A stretch of DNA of 64,000 nt from Comamonadaceae bacterium. GTDB taxonomy: Bacteria > Pseudomonadota > Gammaproteobacteria > Burkholderiales > Burkholderiaceae_C. The translations under genes and the position numbers were made by a program. The stretch covers positions 19,272 to 83,271 of the forward strand of contig JAIXOM010000022.1 of the NCBI GenBank assembly GCA_027486755.1. The letters are read 5' to 3'. Below are positions 8,496 to 18,358 of the stretch, in pieces. The notes below the pieces were generated by a model. That model was not told the origin of the DNA, did no database searches, and saw nothing but the letters and a program-made list of their open reading frames with translations. Position 1 is the first letter of the stretch; every line of letters starts with the position of its first letter.

Positions 8496-9395
8496 TCAGC
8501 GCCGCGACGACACCACAATGCCGCCGACGATCATGACGAAGGCCAGCAGGTGGTAGAACTGCGGCGCCTCGCCGAGCAGGACGGTTGACAACAGGGCGGC
8601 GAAGACCGGCGCCAGGTTGCTGAAAAATGAGGCAATCTGTGGCCCGGCGCGTTGCACCCCTATGCCCCAGAACCGGTAGGCCAGGACCGCCGGACCGACT
8701 GCGATGAAGACGATGGCGGCCACCACCGGCATGCTCCAGACAATCTGCGGCGAGCCCAAGGTCCATTCGGCGCCGGCAAAAAGCCCCGACCAGACCAGTC
8801 CAAATAGAATCTGCGCCATCAGATAGCCGGCCCAGTCCCCACGCAGACTTTGTGGCTCGCTCGGCCGCGCCAGCAGCCAGCTGTAGACGCTCCAGCACAG
8901 GGTTGCCAGCAAGATATAGGCGTCGCCGGGGACAAAGCGCAGCTGCTGTAAGACCGCCCACTGGCCTCGGCACAGCACCAGCAGCACTCCTGCGATGGAC
9001 AGCAGGGCGCCCAGCCATTGGCGCTTGGTAATGACTTGCGCGTGCAGCATTCGCCCCAGCAGCAGTGTCCACACCGGCATGCTGCCGGCCACCAGGGTGA
9101 CGTTGACAGCGGTGGAGGTCTGCAGCGCCATGTATTGCAGCGCGTTGTAGGCACCTATGCTCATCAGGCCCAGCAGGCTCAGGCGGCGCCAGTGGGGCCA
9201 GATCGGGCCATCACGGCGCAAAAAACGCCAGGACAGCGGCAGCAGGATCAGCAAGGCCAGGACCCAGCGAAAGAAATTGAGCGTCAGCGGCGGCACCTGC
9301 TCATGGATCCAGCGGCCGACCAGGGAATTGCAGGCCCACAGCAGCGATGCGGTGCTCAGCATCAGCACGGTTGCCGGGGTCAAGGGGGAAGACAT
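8496..9395 (-). CDS. EamA-family (DMT) membrane transporter
   Basis: 299-residue inner-membrane protein with two EamA repeats and about ten helices (for example TVLMLSTASLLWACNSLVGRW and MSIGAYNALQYMALQ). The C terminus VSSRR is positively charged. The start at 9395 (MSSPLTPAT) is preferred; a longer in-frame extension up to 9455 is Arg-rich and unlike a membrane protein N terminus. It converges with the Bug receptor gene. It is only distantly similar to the EamA protein at 5541, so this is not a recent duplicate. Substrate unknown. Confidence 0.86.
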   Translation of the reverse strand: MSSPLTPATVLMLSTASLLWACNSLVGRWIHEQVPPLTLNFFRWVLALLILLPLSWRFLRRDGPIWPHWRRLSLLGLMSIGAYNALQYMALQTSTAVNVTLVAGSMPVWTLLLGRMLHAQVITKRQWLGALLSIAGVLLVLCRGQWAVLQQLRFVPGDAYILLATLCWSVYSWLLARPSEPQSLRGDWAGYLMAQILFGLVWSGLFAGAEWTLGSPQIVWSMPVVAAIVFIAVGPAVLAYRFWGIGVQRAGPQIASFFSNLAPVFAALLSTVLLGEAPQFYHLLAFVMIVGGIVVSSRR

Positions 9396-9505
9396 GCTGC
9401 GACTGTAGCGCGCTCGGGATTGCGGGGCGGTCGCCTGCGCGCGACGCCATTTCATGTCACCATCGCGGTCTTTTACGTCTGAGCGCTCGATACAAGGAGA
9501 TACCT

Positions 9506-10501
9506 ATGAGCAGCACCGTGGCCAAGGCCGTACGCATAGAACGCTTTGGTGGCCCCGAAGAGTTGAAATTGGTCGATGTCAGCGTGGGCGAGCCCGGCCC
9601 TGGCGAGATCCGCATACGTCACAAGGCGATCGGCCTGAACTTCATCGACGTCTACCAGCGTACCGGTATGTACCCGCTGCCTCTGCCGCTCAATATGGGC
9701 ATGGAGGCTTCGGGCATCATCGAGGCGGTCGGCGAGGGCGTGACCCACCTGAAGGTGGGCGACCGCGCCGCCTATGCCAGCCAACCGCCCGGCAGCTATT
9801 GCGAGCTGCGGGTGATGCCGGCGCGCTCTGTCTGCAAATTGCCCGATGCGATCTCTTTTGAGACCGGCGCTGCCATGATGCTCAAGGGCATGACGGTGCA
9901 GTACCTGCTGCGCCGCACCCTGCCGCAGGCGGGTCTGCAGGCCGGTGATTTTGTGCTGTTTCATGCCGCCGCTGGCGGTGTCGGCCTGATTGCCTGCCAA
10001 TGGGCGCGCGCCTTGGGCCTGCAGCTCATCGGTACCGCCGGCTCGGACGAAAAATGCGCCCTGGCCAAGGCCAAGGGCGCAGCCCATGTGATCAACTACG
10101 CCAAGGAAGACTTCGTGGCCAGAGTCAAGGAGATCACCGGTGGACAAGGCGTGAAAGTGGTTTACGACTCCGTCGGTGCAGATACCTTCATGAAGTCGCT
10201 CGACTGCCTGCGCCCCTTCGGACTGATTGCCAACTTCGGCAATGCCTCGGGCAAGGTGCCCCCGTTTGACATCAACGTGCTGGCCGGCAAGGGCTCCTTG
10301 TATGCTTCGCGGCCGACCCTGTTCAGCCATCTGGCCACCCGCGAAGCCACGCAGGAAATCGCCGACGATCTGTTTGGCATGGTCTCCAGCGGCAAGGTCC
10401 AGATTCAGATTGACCAGAGCTTCCCCTTGGCCCGGGTAGCCGATGCCCACCGTGATTTGGAGGCGCGCAAGACCACAGGCTGCACCATCCTGACCCTTTG
10501 A
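9506..10501 (+). CDS. qor: NADPH:quinone reductase, medium-chain dehydrogenase family
   Basis: 331-residue zeta-crystallin-type quinone oxidoreductase (MDR superfamily), reducing quinones with NADPH one electron at a time. It carries the GroES-like N-terminal half (IGLNFIDVYQRTGMYPLP), the conserved EASGIIEAVGEGV and the cofactor motif HAAAGGVG (about residue 152). There are no zinc-ligand cysteines. AAGGAG lies before the ATG at 9506. The frame is open further upstream to 9347, but that would overlap the divergent EamA gene. It is monocistronic, with REP-like hairpins directly after its stop. Confidence 0.9.
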   Translation: MSSTVAKAVRIERFGGPEELKLVDVSVGEPGPGEIRIRHKAIGLNFIDVYQRTGMYPLPLPLNMGMEASGIIEAVGEGVTHLKVGDRAAYASQPPGSYCELRVMPARSVCKLPDAISFETGAAMMLKGMTVQYLLRRTLPQAGLQAGDFVLFHAAAGGVGLIACQWARALGLQLIGTAGSDEKCALAKAKGAAHVINYAKEDFVARVKEITGGQGVKVVYDSVGADTFMKSLDCLRPFGLIANFGNASGKVPPFDINVLAGKGSLYASRPTLFSHLATREATQEIADDLFGMVSSGKVQIQIDQSFPLARVADAHRDLEARKTTGCTILTL

Positions 10502-10511
10502 TCGGGGGACA

Positions 10512-10672
10512 GTGGGAGCCGCGCCCTCGCGGCGATGGATCAGCGCCTGCATCGTGCCGAGGGCGGCACTCCCACTGGGTTACACGAGGCCCAGGGTGGG
10601 GTGTGGGAGCCGCGCCCTCGCGGCGATGCAGCGCTTGATCGACAGCCGCATCGCGCCGGGGTAGTGCTCTCA
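10512..10672. repeat. Two REP-like palindromic units in tandem
   Basis: A 26-base word beginning GTGGGAGCCGCG occurs exactly twice, at 10512-10537 and 10603-10628. Each copy is followed by a degenerate inverted counterpart ending CTCCCAC (10569-10575) or CTCTCAC (10666-10672), so each unit of about 65 bases can fold into a long hairpin. The word resembles REP elements of Pseudomonas and relatives. A diverged inverted copy lies at 27014-27039. The pair fills the gap between qor and the convergent lspA and may act as transcript-end structure. Confidence 0.75.
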
Positions 10673-10724
10673 CAAAGGGCCCCGGGCAGGGCCTTTGGAC
10701 GGGTTTTCGATGGCAGCCGCGCCG

Positions 10725-11225
10725 CTAGCGCGAGCGGCGCACCCGCAGCAATTCGTCAGCGATCATGCAGATCGCGCCCAGCGTGATTGCGCTGTCGGCC
10801 AGGTTGAAGGCTGGGAAATGCCAGCCGGCCCAGTGAAAGTCCAGGAAGTCAATGACATAGCCGTGGAGCAGGCGGTCGATCACATTGCCCACTGCACCGC
10901 CCAGGATGCAGGCCAGGGCGAAGCAAAAAAGCCTTTGCCCTGGATGCGCCTTGAGCAGATAGACGATGAATACGGTGGCGACCAAGCCCACGCCTGTGAA
11001 GAACCAGCGCTGCCAGCCCGAGGCGTCGGCCAGGAAGGAAAACGCAGCGCCGCTGTTATGCACCCTCACCAAATTAAAAAACGAGGCCACCGGCCTGGCT
11101 TCGCCGAACTGAAAAGCGCCCAGGATCAGCACCTTGGTCAACTGGTCGAGCACCATGATCAGGAAGGCCAGTGCCAGCCAGGGCAGTAGGCCCGGAGCGG
11201 CTTGTGACTTGGCAGACTTTCCCAT
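10725..11225 (-). CDS. lspA: Lipoprotein signal peptidase (signal peptidase II)
   Basis: 166-residue inner-membrane aspartyl protease that removes signal peptides from prolipoproteins. Four hydrophobic helices are visible. The family blocks [26 protein letters not shown] and [24 protein letters not shown] are present and hold the two catalytic aspartates (Asp in GNVIDR and in NLADS). The start at 11225 shares one base with the ileS stop (TGATG), the classic translational coupling of ileS and lspA. A longer frame upstream is inside ileS and is not used. Confidence 0.96.
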   Translation of the reverse strand: MGKSAKSQAAPGLLPWLALAFLIMVLDQLTKVLILGAFQFGEARPVASFFNLVRVHNSGAAFSFLADASGWQRWFFTGVGLVATVFIVYLLKAHPGQRLFCFALACILGGAVGNVIDRLLHGYVIDFLDFHWAGWHFPAFNLADSAITLGAICMIADELLRVRRSR

Positions 11226-14077
11226 CAGGCCACCTGTCGCTGTTCGCCGCTGCCGAAGAGGTTGCTGGTGCAGCGACCGCACAGGCCCGGGTGGGCGCTG
11301 TCATGCCCCACATCGTCGCGGTAGTGCCAGCAGCGCTCGCACTTGGCTGCGGTGCTGGGTTGGACCTCGATTTTCATCGTGTCGCCGCTGTGGCACTCCA
11401 GCGCTGAGGTGATGAAGACGAATTTGGCGTCCTCGCCCAGGGCGGTGATCAGCGCGTGGTCGGCCGGCGGCAGCTGCACTCTGACGGTGGCCTGTAGCGA
11501 AGAGCCTACCTGGCCGGCGGCGCGCAGCGCTTCAATCTCCTTGTTGACCGCATCGCGGATCTCGCGGATGCGCGACCAGCGTTGCAGCAGGTCGGTATCG
11601 GGCGCGCCCATCTGCGAAAACGTTTCCAAGAAAATCGTCTCTGAGCTGCCGATGCTGCCCCAAGCCTCTTCGGCGGTGAAGGACAGAAACGGCGCCATCC
11701 AGCGCAGCATGGCCTGGGTGATGCGGTAGAGCGCGGTTTGCGCGCTGCGGCGCGCCAGGCTCTTGGGCGCGGTGGTGTAGAGCCTGTCCTTGAGCACGTC
11801 CAGGTAGAAGGCGCCGAGGTCTTCCGAGCAATAAACCTGCAGCTTGGAGACCACCGGGTGGAACTCGTAGACCTCGTAGTGCGCCAGGATCTCGGCCTGC
11901 AGTTGCGCCGCGCGCGCCAGCGCGTAGCGGTCGATCTCCAGCAACTGCGCGTCGGGCACGGCGTCTTGCGCCGGGTCGAAGTCACTCACATTGGCCAGCA
12001 AAAAGCGCAAGGTGTTGCGGATGCGGCGGTAGGCATCAACCACCCGGGCCAGAATTTTGTCGTCGATGTTCAGGTCGCCTGAGTAATCAGTCGAGGCTAC
12101 CCACAGGCGCACGATTTCGGCGCCCAGCTTTTGCGTTACGCTTTGCGGATCGACCGTGTTGCCCAGGCTCTTGCTCATCTTGCGGCCCTGGCCATCGGTG
12201 GCAAAGCCGTGGGTGAGCAGGCCGCGATAGGGCGCGCGGTCAAACAGCGCGCAGCCCAGCAGCAGCGAGGAATGGAACCAGCCGCGGTGTTGGTCGTGCC
12301 CTTCCAGGTACAGGTCGGCCTCGGGGCCGCTCTCGTGGAAGGGCGGCCGTGCATAGGCGTTTTGGTGGCTTGCGCGCAGCACATGCCAGAAGGTCGAGCC
12401 CGAGTCGAACCAGACTTCCAGGATGTCGGTGCTCTTGGTGTAGTGCGGCGCGTCCTGCGGGCCCAGGATGTCTTCGGGCGTGACGCGGCTCCAGGCCTCG
12501 ATGCCGCCTTGCTCGACGATGCCCGCAGCCTGGTCCAGGATGTCCATGGTGCGCGGATGCAGCTCGCCCGTGTCCTTATGCAGGAAGAAGGGCACAGGCA
12601 CGCCCCAGCTGCGCTGGCGCGAGATGCACCAGTCGGGCCGGCCGGCAATCATGTCGCGCAAGCGGGTCTTGCCGTTTTCGGGGTAGAAGCGGGTCTGCTC
12701 AATCGCATCGAGCGCCAGCTGCCGCAGGGTCTTGGGCGCCTTGTCTTTCGTGAACACGCCTTCGCCCTCATCCATGCGGATGAACCACTGCGCAGCGGCG
12801 CGGTAGATCACTGGCGTCTTGTGCCGCCAGCAGTGCGGGTAGCTGTGCGTGATGCCCACCGTGCTCATCAGCCGGCCGGCGAGCCTGAGCGCATCCAAAA
12901 TCGCAGGAATCGCCTTCCAGATGTGCTGGCCGCCAAACAGGGGAAATTCGGGCGCATAGGCGCCTGTGCCCTGCACCGGGTTGAGGATGTCGGTGTAGGC
13001 CATGCCGTGCGCGATGCACGAGTTGAAGTCGTCCACGCCGTAGGCGGGCGCGGAGTGAACCAGGCCCGTGCCATCGGCATCGCTCACGTAGTCGGCCAGG
13101 TACACCGGCGACAGGCGCCGGTAGCCTGCATCGGCCTCATACAGCGGATGGCGGAAGTTCAGGCCGCCCAGTTGCGCGCCCTTGGCGGTGGCCAGCACCG
13201 TGCCGGCCAGGCCAAAGCGCGCCAGGCATTTTTCCACCAGGGTCTCGGCCAGCACCAGGCAGCCCTTGGGCGTGTCGACCAGTGCGTAGCTCAGTTCGGG
13301 ATGGGCATTGAGCGCCTGGTTGGCGGGGATGGTCCAGGCGGTGGTGGTCCAGATCACCGCAAAGCCGCTCTTGCCGGCAGGCAGGGCCTGCAGGCCGAAG
13401 GCAGCGGCGAGCTTTGCCGGCTCGTCGGTCTCGAAGGCCACATCCAGCGTGTCGCTCTTTTTGTCGGCGTATTCAATCTCGAATTCGGCCAGTGAGGAGC
13501 CACAGTCGAAGCACCAGTACACCGGCTTCAAGCCGCGGTAGACGAAGCCGCGCTCGATCACCCGCTTGAAGGCGCGGATCTCGCCGGCCTCGTTGGCATA
13601 GTCCATGGTCCGGTAGGGCCGCTCCCAGTCGCCCAGCACGCCCAGACGCTTGAAGTCCTCACGCTGCTGCTCAATTTGCTCGGTGGCGAAGGCCCGGCTC
13701 TTGGCTTGCATGTCGTCGCGCGAGAGCTTGCGGCCGTGCAGCTTTTCAATCGCGTTTTCGATGGGCAGGCCGTGGCAGTCCCAGCCGGGAATGTATTGCG
13801 CGTCAAAGCCGGCGAGTTGGCGGCTTTTGACGATCATGTCCTTGAGCACCTTGTTCAGGGCGTGGCCGATGTGCAGCTTGCCATTCGCATAGGGCGGGCC
13901 GTCGTGCAGCACGAACAGGGGCGCTCCGGCGCGGGCGTCGCGCAGCTTCTTGTACAGGCCTTTTTCGTTCCACTCATGCACCCAAGCGCCCTCGCGCTTG
14001 GGCAGGTCACCCCGCATCGGAAAGGGCGTGTCCGGCAGGTTCAAGGTGGCGCGGTAGTCCTGGGCTTTTTCAGACAT
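11225..14077 (-). CDS. ileS: Isoleucyl-tRNA synthetase
   Basis: 950-residue class I aminoacyl-tRNA synthetase charging tRNA-Ile in the cytoplasm. The HIGH motif appears as HIGHALNK after PYANGKL, KMSKS as [10 protein letters not shown], and the editing domain contains the conserved [14 protein letters not shown]. The C-terminal zinc finger is visible as CERCWHYR and CGRC near the end, typical of bacterial enzymes. The start at 14077 ([15 protein letters not shown]) is conserved; the longer frame to 14143 is not needed. It is coupled to lspA downstream. Confidence 0.97.
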   Translation of the reverse strand: MSEKAQDYRATLNLPDTPFPMRGDLPKREGAWVHEWNEKGLYKKLRDARAGAPLFVLHDGPPYANGKLHIGHALNKVLKDMIVKSRQLAGFDAQYIPGWDCHGLPIENAIEKLHGRKLSRDDMQAKSRAFATEQIEQQREDFKRLGVLGDWERPYRTMDYANEAGEIRAFKRVIERGFVYRGLKPVYWCFDCGSSLAEFEIEYADKKSDTLDVAFETDEPAKLAAAFGLQALPAGKSGFAVIWTTTAWTIPANQALNAHPELSYALVDTPKGCLVLAETLVEKCLARFGLAGTVLATAKGAQLGGLNFRHPLYEADAGYRRLSPVYLADYVSDADGTGLVHSAPAYGVDDFNSCIAHGMAYTDILNPVQGTGAYAPEFPLFGGQHIWKAIPAILDALRLAGRLMSTVGITHSYPHCWRHKTPVIYRAAAQWFIRMDEGEGVFTKDKAPKTLRQLALDAIEQTRFYPENGKTRLRDMIAGRPDWCISRQRSWGVPVPFFLHKDTGELHPRTMDILDQAAGIVEQGGIEAWSRVTPEDILGPQDAPHYTKSTDILEVWFDSGSTFWHVLRASHQNAYARPPFHESGPEADLYLEGHDQHRGWFHSSLLLGCALFDRAPYRGLLTHGFATDGQGRKMSKSLGNTVDPQSVTQKLGAEIVRLWVASTDYSGDLNIDDKILARVVDAYRRIRNTLRFLLANVSDFDPAQDAVPDAQLLEIDRYALARAAQLQAEILAHYEVYEFHPVVSKLQVYCSEDLGAFYLDVLKDRLYTTAPKSLARRSAQTALYRITQAMLRWMAPFLSFTAEEAWGSIGSSETIFLETFSQMGAPDTDLLQRWSRIREIRDAVNKEIEALRAAGQVGSSLQATVRVQLPPADHALITALGEDAKFVFITSALECHSGDTMKIEVQPSTAAKCERCWHYRDDVGHDSAHPGLCGRCTSNLFGSGEQRQVA

Positions 14078-14206
14078 GATGAAGATAAATGCGGCTGGGG
14101 CAGGCTCAGTGCCCACAGGGGCAAAAGAGGACGTGGGGCGCAAGGCCGATCGCCCTGAGCTTGACAGATGGGCAGCGAGCGGCGCTCTCGGGGTCGGGCG
14201 GCAGCC

Positions 14207-15229
14207 TCAAATTCGGTCGCGGGTGGTCTGCCGGTGGGTCTGCCCATGCCGCGAGGCAAACCAGGCACGTGCGTCACTGCAGTCCCGGGCGATGCCCTCG
14301 GTCAGTGCGCTCAGCCCCTCATACTTGAGCTCGTCATGAAGTTTGTGCAGCAGTTCCACGCGCACGATTTTACCGTAGGCCTCCTCGGCTCCCAGGGCCT
14401 GGGGCCAGTCCAGAATATGCGTCTCCAGCAGTACCCGGCCGCCGTTGACGTCGTCGGCACTCAGCGAGGGCCGCACGCCCAGATTGGCCACACCGGCCAG
14501 GGGCTGAGGGCCCAGGCCATGGACCTCCACCACAAAGATACCGCTGGCCGCCGCCTTGGCATGGGAAAAGCGCAGGTTCAGGGTGCGAAAGCCGTCGCCA
14601 GCGCCCGGCGTGCTGGCGCCCAACTCGCGCCCTAGCTTGGCACCGTGCACCACATGGCCGGAAATCGCGTAAGGCCGTCCCAGCAGCCTGGCGACCAAGT
14701 CCATTTGCCCCTGGCCCAGTGCCTCGCGCACGGCCGAACTCGAGACCCGCAGGCCATGCACTTCGTAGCTGTTCATGCGCGCCACATCAAAGCCGAACTC
14801 ATTGCCCGCGGCGTCGAGCATGGCGTAGTCGCCGGCGCGCTTGGCGCCAAAGCGAAAGTCATCGCCGACCAGCACATAGCGCACCTGCAAACCTTTGACC
14901 AGTGTGTCTTGAATGAATCTTTGGGCGCTCTGGCGGGCCAGTGTGTCCCGAAAGGGCAGCACCACCACCTCGTCGACCCCGCAGCGTGCCAACTCGGTGA
15001 GCTTGTCGCGCAGGGTCGAGATGCGCGCCGGGGCCGAGGCGGGCGAAAAGTATTCGCGCGGGTGGGGCTCAAAGCTCATCACCCGCACCGGCAAGCCCCG
15101 GTGCTCGGCCTCGCTGCGCAGCAGCGCCAGCATGGCCTGGTGGCCACGGTGCACGCCGTCGAAATTGCCGATGGTCAGCGCGCATGCGCTGCTCAGTTCG
15201 CGGTGCTTGTAGCCTCGGTAGATCCTCAT
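14207..15229 (-). CDS. ribF: Bifunctional riboflavin kinase / FAD synthetase
   Basis: 340-residue enzyme making FMN and then FAD from riboflavin. The N-terminal FAD synthetase (nucleotidyltransferase) domain holds TIGNFDGVHRGHQAML and VGDDFRFGAKRAGD, and the C-terminal riboflavin kinase domain holds GRPYAISGHVVHGAKLGRELG and the GVANLGVRPS block. The start MRIYRGYKH at 15229 is the usual one; upstream in-frame codons are ignored. The ribF-ileS-lspA order is standard for beta- and gammaproteobacteria. No FMN riboswitch was recognised upstream. Confidence 0.95.
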   Translation of the reverse strand: MRIYRGYKHRELSSACALTIGNFDGVHRGHQAMLALLRSEAEHRGLPVRVMSFEPHPREYFSPASAPARISTLRDKLTELARCGVDEVVVLPFRDTLARQSAQRFIQDTLVKGLQVRYVLVGDDFRFGAKRAGDYAMLDAAGNEFGFDVARMNSYEVHGLRVSSSAVREALGQGQMDLVARLLGRPYAISGHVVHGAKLGRELGASTPGAGDGFRTLNLRFSHAKAAASGIFVVEVHGLGPQPLAGVANLGVRPSLSADDVNGGRVLLETHILDWPQALGAEEAYGKIVRVELLHKLHDELKYEGLSALTEGIARDCSDARAWFASRHGQTHRQTTRDRI

Positions 15230-15374
15230 AGAGCACCGATTATCGGTCGGCGCGTCGCGGTACCTGGGAATCGCGCTATATTGTGGGGATTGCGTGTGCG
15301 GCCCCGGGCCGGGTCGGCCGGCGGGGCCCGCAGCGTGACCATCGCTGTTCCTGTCCATCCATTTGGAGGCTCGC

Positions 15375-15932
15375 TTGAAGGTCTTGAAGCTGTCCGCCCA
15401 GGGTTTACCGCAATCCTGGATCAGTCTGGAGCAGGCTGTTCTCCACTACGCAGCCGGCGAGGTGCGCTGGGAAGTGGGCGCAGAAGTGGCGCTGTTTCGC
15501 GGGGGGCATAACGCCCGCACCGGCGAGCAGTCGCAGATCCGCGTGAGCAGCATCATCGGTACGCGCGGCGTGCCCAATATCAACCCCTTTGAGCTGCGCC
15601 CGGGCCTGACCAACAGCAAGCTGTTTGTCCGCGATCGCAATATCTGCGCCTATTGCGGTGCTCATTTCCATGAAACCGATCTGACGCGTGAGCACATCAT
15701 TCCCTTCGCTCAAAACGGAGTGGACAACTGGATGAATGTGGTCACCGCCTGCCGCACCTGCAACCACCGCAAAAGCAGCCGCACCCCGGAGCAGGCTCGC
15801 ATGCCGCTGCTCTATACGCCCTATGTGCCCAGCCTGTGGGAAGACTTCATCTTGCGCAACCGGCGCATCCTGGCCGACCAGATGGAGTTTTTGATGGCGC
15901 ATGTGCCTCGCCATTCGCGCTTGCTGACTTAG
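15375..15932 (+). CDS. HNH endonuclease-fold protein
   Basis: About 185-residue protein ending in an HNH nuclease domain: AYCGAHFHETDLTREH, then NWMNVVTACRTCNHRK, giving the two CxxC zinc pairs and the His-Asn-His set. The TTG at 15375 gives the start MKVLKLSAQG, which I recall as the common N terminus of this Burkholderiales family; an ATG at 15363 is the alternative. The N-terminal half (VRWEVGAEVALFRGGHNARTG) is conserved in these proteins but has no known role. This family is chromosomal and single-copy in many relatives, so it is more likely a housekeeping nuclease than a homing enzyme. It converges with the acyl-CoA dehydrogenase genes. Confidence 0.85.
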   Translation: MKVLKLSAQGLPQSWISLEQAVLHYAAGEVRWEVGAEVALFRGGHNARTGEQSQIRVSSIIGTRGVPNINPFELRPGLTNSKLFVRDRNICAYCGAHFHETDLTREHIIPFAQNGVDNWMNVVTACRTCNHRKSSRTPEQARMPLLYTPYVPSLWEDFILRNRRILADQMEFLMAHVPRHSRLLT

Positions 15933-15948
15933 CAGGCCAAAGCTTCTT

Positions 15949-17043
15949 TCAGGCAAAAACGCCGGCCGTCTCCTGCATGCGCTCGGACACTTGCCCCAGG
16001 TGGTGCAAGCTGTCGCCAAAGCTCAGCTCCAGTTGGGTGAGCTTTTTGAAGTAGTGGCTGATGATGTACTCATCGGTCACGCCGATACCCCCGTGCAATT
16101 GCACGCTTTGCTGGCCCACCAGGCGCATGGCCTGGCCCAGTTGCACCTTGGCTCTGGCCACGGCCTGGGCGCGCTCGGCCGCCGGTGACAGCAGCTTGAG
16201 CCAGGCGTAGTAACTCATGGAGCGGCCCAGTTCGAGCTGCATCTTCATGTCGGCCAGGCGGTGGCGCAGGGCCTGAAAGCTCGCAATGGCCACGCCGAAC
16301 TGCTTGCGCTGGTTCATGTAGTCGGCGGTGATGGCCAGGCTCTTGTCCATCGCCCCCACGCCTTCGGCGCAGGCGCAAGCCGCGCCCATGTCCAGCGCCT
16401 CCTCCAGCGCGGCCAGGCCATCGGCCACCAGCAGTTGGGCAGGGGTGTCTTTGAGGTGCAGCTCGGCGGCTCGGCCGCCATCCTGGGTGCCGTAGCCGTG
16501 CCGGGCGAGGCCCGGGGCATCAGATTCGACCAGGTAAAGCGCGATCAGCCCACCGCGCCGCGCCGAGACGATGAAGGCATCGGCCTGATCGCCGGCGGCC
16601 ACCACGCTTTTGGTGCCGTTCAGGCGATCGCCCTCGGCCAGGGTCTGGCAGTGCGCGGCCCGGTAGCGGCCGCCGCGCTCCTGCCAGGCCAGACTGAGCA
16701 CGGCCTGGCCTGCGGCCAGCTTGGCCAGCCACGGCGACTGCGGGGCGAGCTGGCTGAGCGCGCGGCCGCATATCAGCGCTTGCGCCAGGGGCTCGAGCAC
16801 CAGGCCGCGGCCGAGCTCTTCCATCACCACCATGGCCTCCACCGGGCCCATGCCCATTCCGCCCTGATCCTCGGGCACGGCCAGACCACTCAGGCCCAAC
16901 TCAGCGAGTTCGCCCCAGGCCTCGCGCGAAAAGCCGCCTGCCTGCACGATGGTGCGGCGGCGTTCAAAGGTATAGGCCTTATCGACCCAGCGGGCCACGG
17001 CCTCGCGCAGCTGCAACTGGTCGTCTGAAAAATCGAAATCCAT
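15949..17043 (-). CDS. Acyl-CoA dehydrogenase, probable non-catalytic small subunit of a heteromer
   Basis: 364-residue FAD-type acyl-CoA dehydrogenase fold, beginning MDFDFSDDQLQLREAV. It resembles the small subunit annotated as PimD-like (pimeloyl-CoA dehydrogenase small subunit). In the region where isovaleryl-CoA-dehydrogenase-type enzymes carry the catalytic glutamate the sequence reads LDMGAACACAEG, with no Glu at the expected place. The C-terminal segment reads LELSFGDSLHHL instead of the YEG-type motif. It therefore probably has no catalytic base and pairs with the product of the gene 11 bases upstream, as in the alpha2beta2 enzymes of steroid side-chain breakdown. Confidence 0.85.
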   Translation of the reverse strand: MDFDFSDDQLQLREAVARWVDKAYTFERRRTIVQAGGFSREAWGELAELGLSGLAVPEDQGGMGMGPVEAMVVMEELGRGLVLEPLAQALICGRALSQLAPQSPWLAKLAAGQAVLSLAWQERGGRYRAAHCQTLAEGDRLNGTKSVVAAGDQADAFIVSARRGGLIALYLVESDAPGLARHGYGTQDGGRAAELHLKDTPAQLLVADGLAALEEALDMGAACACAEGVGAMDKSLAITADYMNQRKQFGVAIASFQALRHRLADMKMQLELGRSMSYYAWLKLLSPAAERAQAVARAKVQLGQAMRLVGQQSVQLHGGIGVTDEYIISHYFKKLTQLELSFGDSLHHLGQVSERMQETAGVFA

Positions 17044-17054
17044 GATGCGTCCTT

Positions 17055-18242
17055 TCAGCCGAGCAGAGTCTGGGCCACGATGTTGCGCTGCACTTCATTG
17101 CTGCCGCCGTAAATGGTGGTCTTGCGCATGTTCAAGTAGTTCGAGGCCAGTGGCGCGCAGTGCAGGGCGCCGCCGGGGAAGGGCTGGTCGCCCTGCCAGC
17201 CGGCATCCATGGCCTCGGCAATGAGCGGCAGGGCAAAGGGGCCGGCGGCCAGCATCATCAGCTCGGTGTAGCGCTGCTGGATTTCGCTGCCGCGGATTTT
17301 GAGCAGGCCGGCAATGTCCAGTGCGTTCTTGCCCGAGTTCATGGCCGAGAGCACGCGCAGCACCAACATCTCCAGCGCGACGATGTCGACCTCCAGCAGG
17401 GCAATCTGGTCGCGAAAGCGCAGGTCGTCCCAGAGGCCTTCAGTCTTGGCAATACGCTTGAGCCGTTCGAGTTCGCGCTTGGCGCGGTTGACGTCGGCAA
17501 TATTGGTGCGCTCGTGGCTGAGCAGGAATTTGGCATAGGTCCAACCCTGGTTTTCCTCACCGATCAGGTTCTCGGCAGGTACCTCCACCTTGTCGAACCA
17601 GACCTCGTTGACTTCATACTCGCCGTCGAGCAGACGGATCGGCCGCACGCTCACGCCAGGCGACTTCATGTCGATCAGCAGGAAGGAGATGCCGGTTTGC
17701 GGCTTGCCCTCGTTGCTGGTGCGCACCAGGCAGAAAATCCATTCGCCGTACTGGCCCAGCGTGGTCCAGGTCTTTTGGCCGTTGACGATGTATTTGTCAC
17801 CCTGACGCTCGGCCCGGCATTTGAGCGAGGCCAGGTCCGAGCCCGAGCCCGGCTCGCTGTAGCCCTGGCTCCACCAGACCTCGCCCGAGGCGATGCCAGG
17901 CAAAAAGCGCTCCTGCTGTGCCTGGTTGCCAAAAGCCATGATCACGGGCGCCACCATCACCGGCCCAAAGGGCACGATGCGTGGCGCGCCGGCCAGGGCG
18001 CATTCCTCTTCGAACAGGTGACGCTGTACCGCGTTCCAGCCCGGGCCGCCAAACTCCTGCGGCCAGCCGTAGCCCAGCCAGCCCTTTTTGCCCAGGATCC
18101 GGGCCCAGGCCTGCATGTCGTCCCGGCTCAGGCGCAGGCCGTGTTGCACCTTGTGCGCAATATGGGCGGGGAGGTTTTGACGCACCCAGTGGCGGATGTC
18201 GTCGCGAAATTGTTGCTCTTCGGGGGTGAAGTTGAGGTCCAT
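17055..18242 (-). CDS. Acyl-CoA dehydrogenase, probable catalytic large subunit of a heteromer
   Basis: 395-residue acyl-CoA dehydrogenase, PimC-like (pimeloyl-CoA dehydrogenase large subunit type), beginning MDLNFTPEEQQFRDDIR. FAD/substrate segments WWSQGYSEPGSGSDLASL and VNGQKTWTT are present. Glu244, in LLSHERTNIAD, lies where the IVD-type catalytic base sits. The C-terminal IYGGSNEVQRNIVAQ has Gly in the MCAD-type base position, so Glu244 is the best candidate. The next gene downstream encodes a related subunit without this residue. Co-location with the ring oxygenase suggests dehydrogenation of a CoA ester of a cyclic or branched acid. Confidence 0.9.
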   Translation of the reverse strand: MDLNFTPEEQQFRDDIRHWVRQNLPAHIAHKVQHGLRLSRDDMQAWARILGKKGWLGYGWPQEFGGPGWNAVQRHLFEEECALAGAPRIVPFGPVMVAPVIMAFGNQAQQERFLPGIASGEVWWSQGYSEPGSGSDLASLKCRAERQGDKYIVNGQKTWTTLGQYGEWIFCLVRTSNEGKPQTGISFLLIDMKSPGVSVRPIRLLDGEYEVNEVWFDKVEVPAENLIGEENQGWTYAKFLLSHERTNIADVNRAKRELERLKRIAKTEGLWDDLRFRDQIALLEVDIVALEMLVLRVLSAMNSGKNALDIAGLLKIRGSEIQQRYTELMMLAAGPFALPLIAEAMDAGWQGDQPFPGGALHCAPLASNYLNMRKTTIYGGSNEVQRNIVAQTLLG

Positions 18243-18323
18243 GCTTTACTTCTTTCCTGTGTCGCTGACAAGAGGACACCGGTTTTTAGCACGACTTGGC
18301 CCCGAGGTGCGCGCTTTTCGGGG

Positions 18324-18358
18324 CTGAGTCTTTCCTCGCCGCGCGAGGAAAGACTTCA
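18324..18358 (-). terminator. Stem-loop at the ferredoxin stop codon
   Basis: Perfect 11-bp inverted repeat GTCTTTCCTCG / CGAGGAAAGAC (18328-18338 and 18344-18354) with a 5-base loop, starting directly after the ferredoxin stop on the minus strand. There is no clear T-run after it, so it may be a processing or partial-termination element that lowers expression of the acyl-CoA dehydrogenase genes downstream. Confidence 0.5.

Noticed and set aside
10535..10786. Short plus-strand frame over the REP-like units
   Set aside because: It runs through palindromic repeats and into lspA on the opposite strand; no coding signs.
12131..13495. 454-codon plus-strand open frame inside ileS
   Set aside because: It is entirely opposite a clear isoleucyl-tRNA synthetase; the translation is Arg/Ala/Gln-rich and matches nothing known.
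15230..15374. FMN riboswitch upstream of ribF
   Set aside because: The conserved FMN aptamer words were not found; the gap is short and GC-rich.
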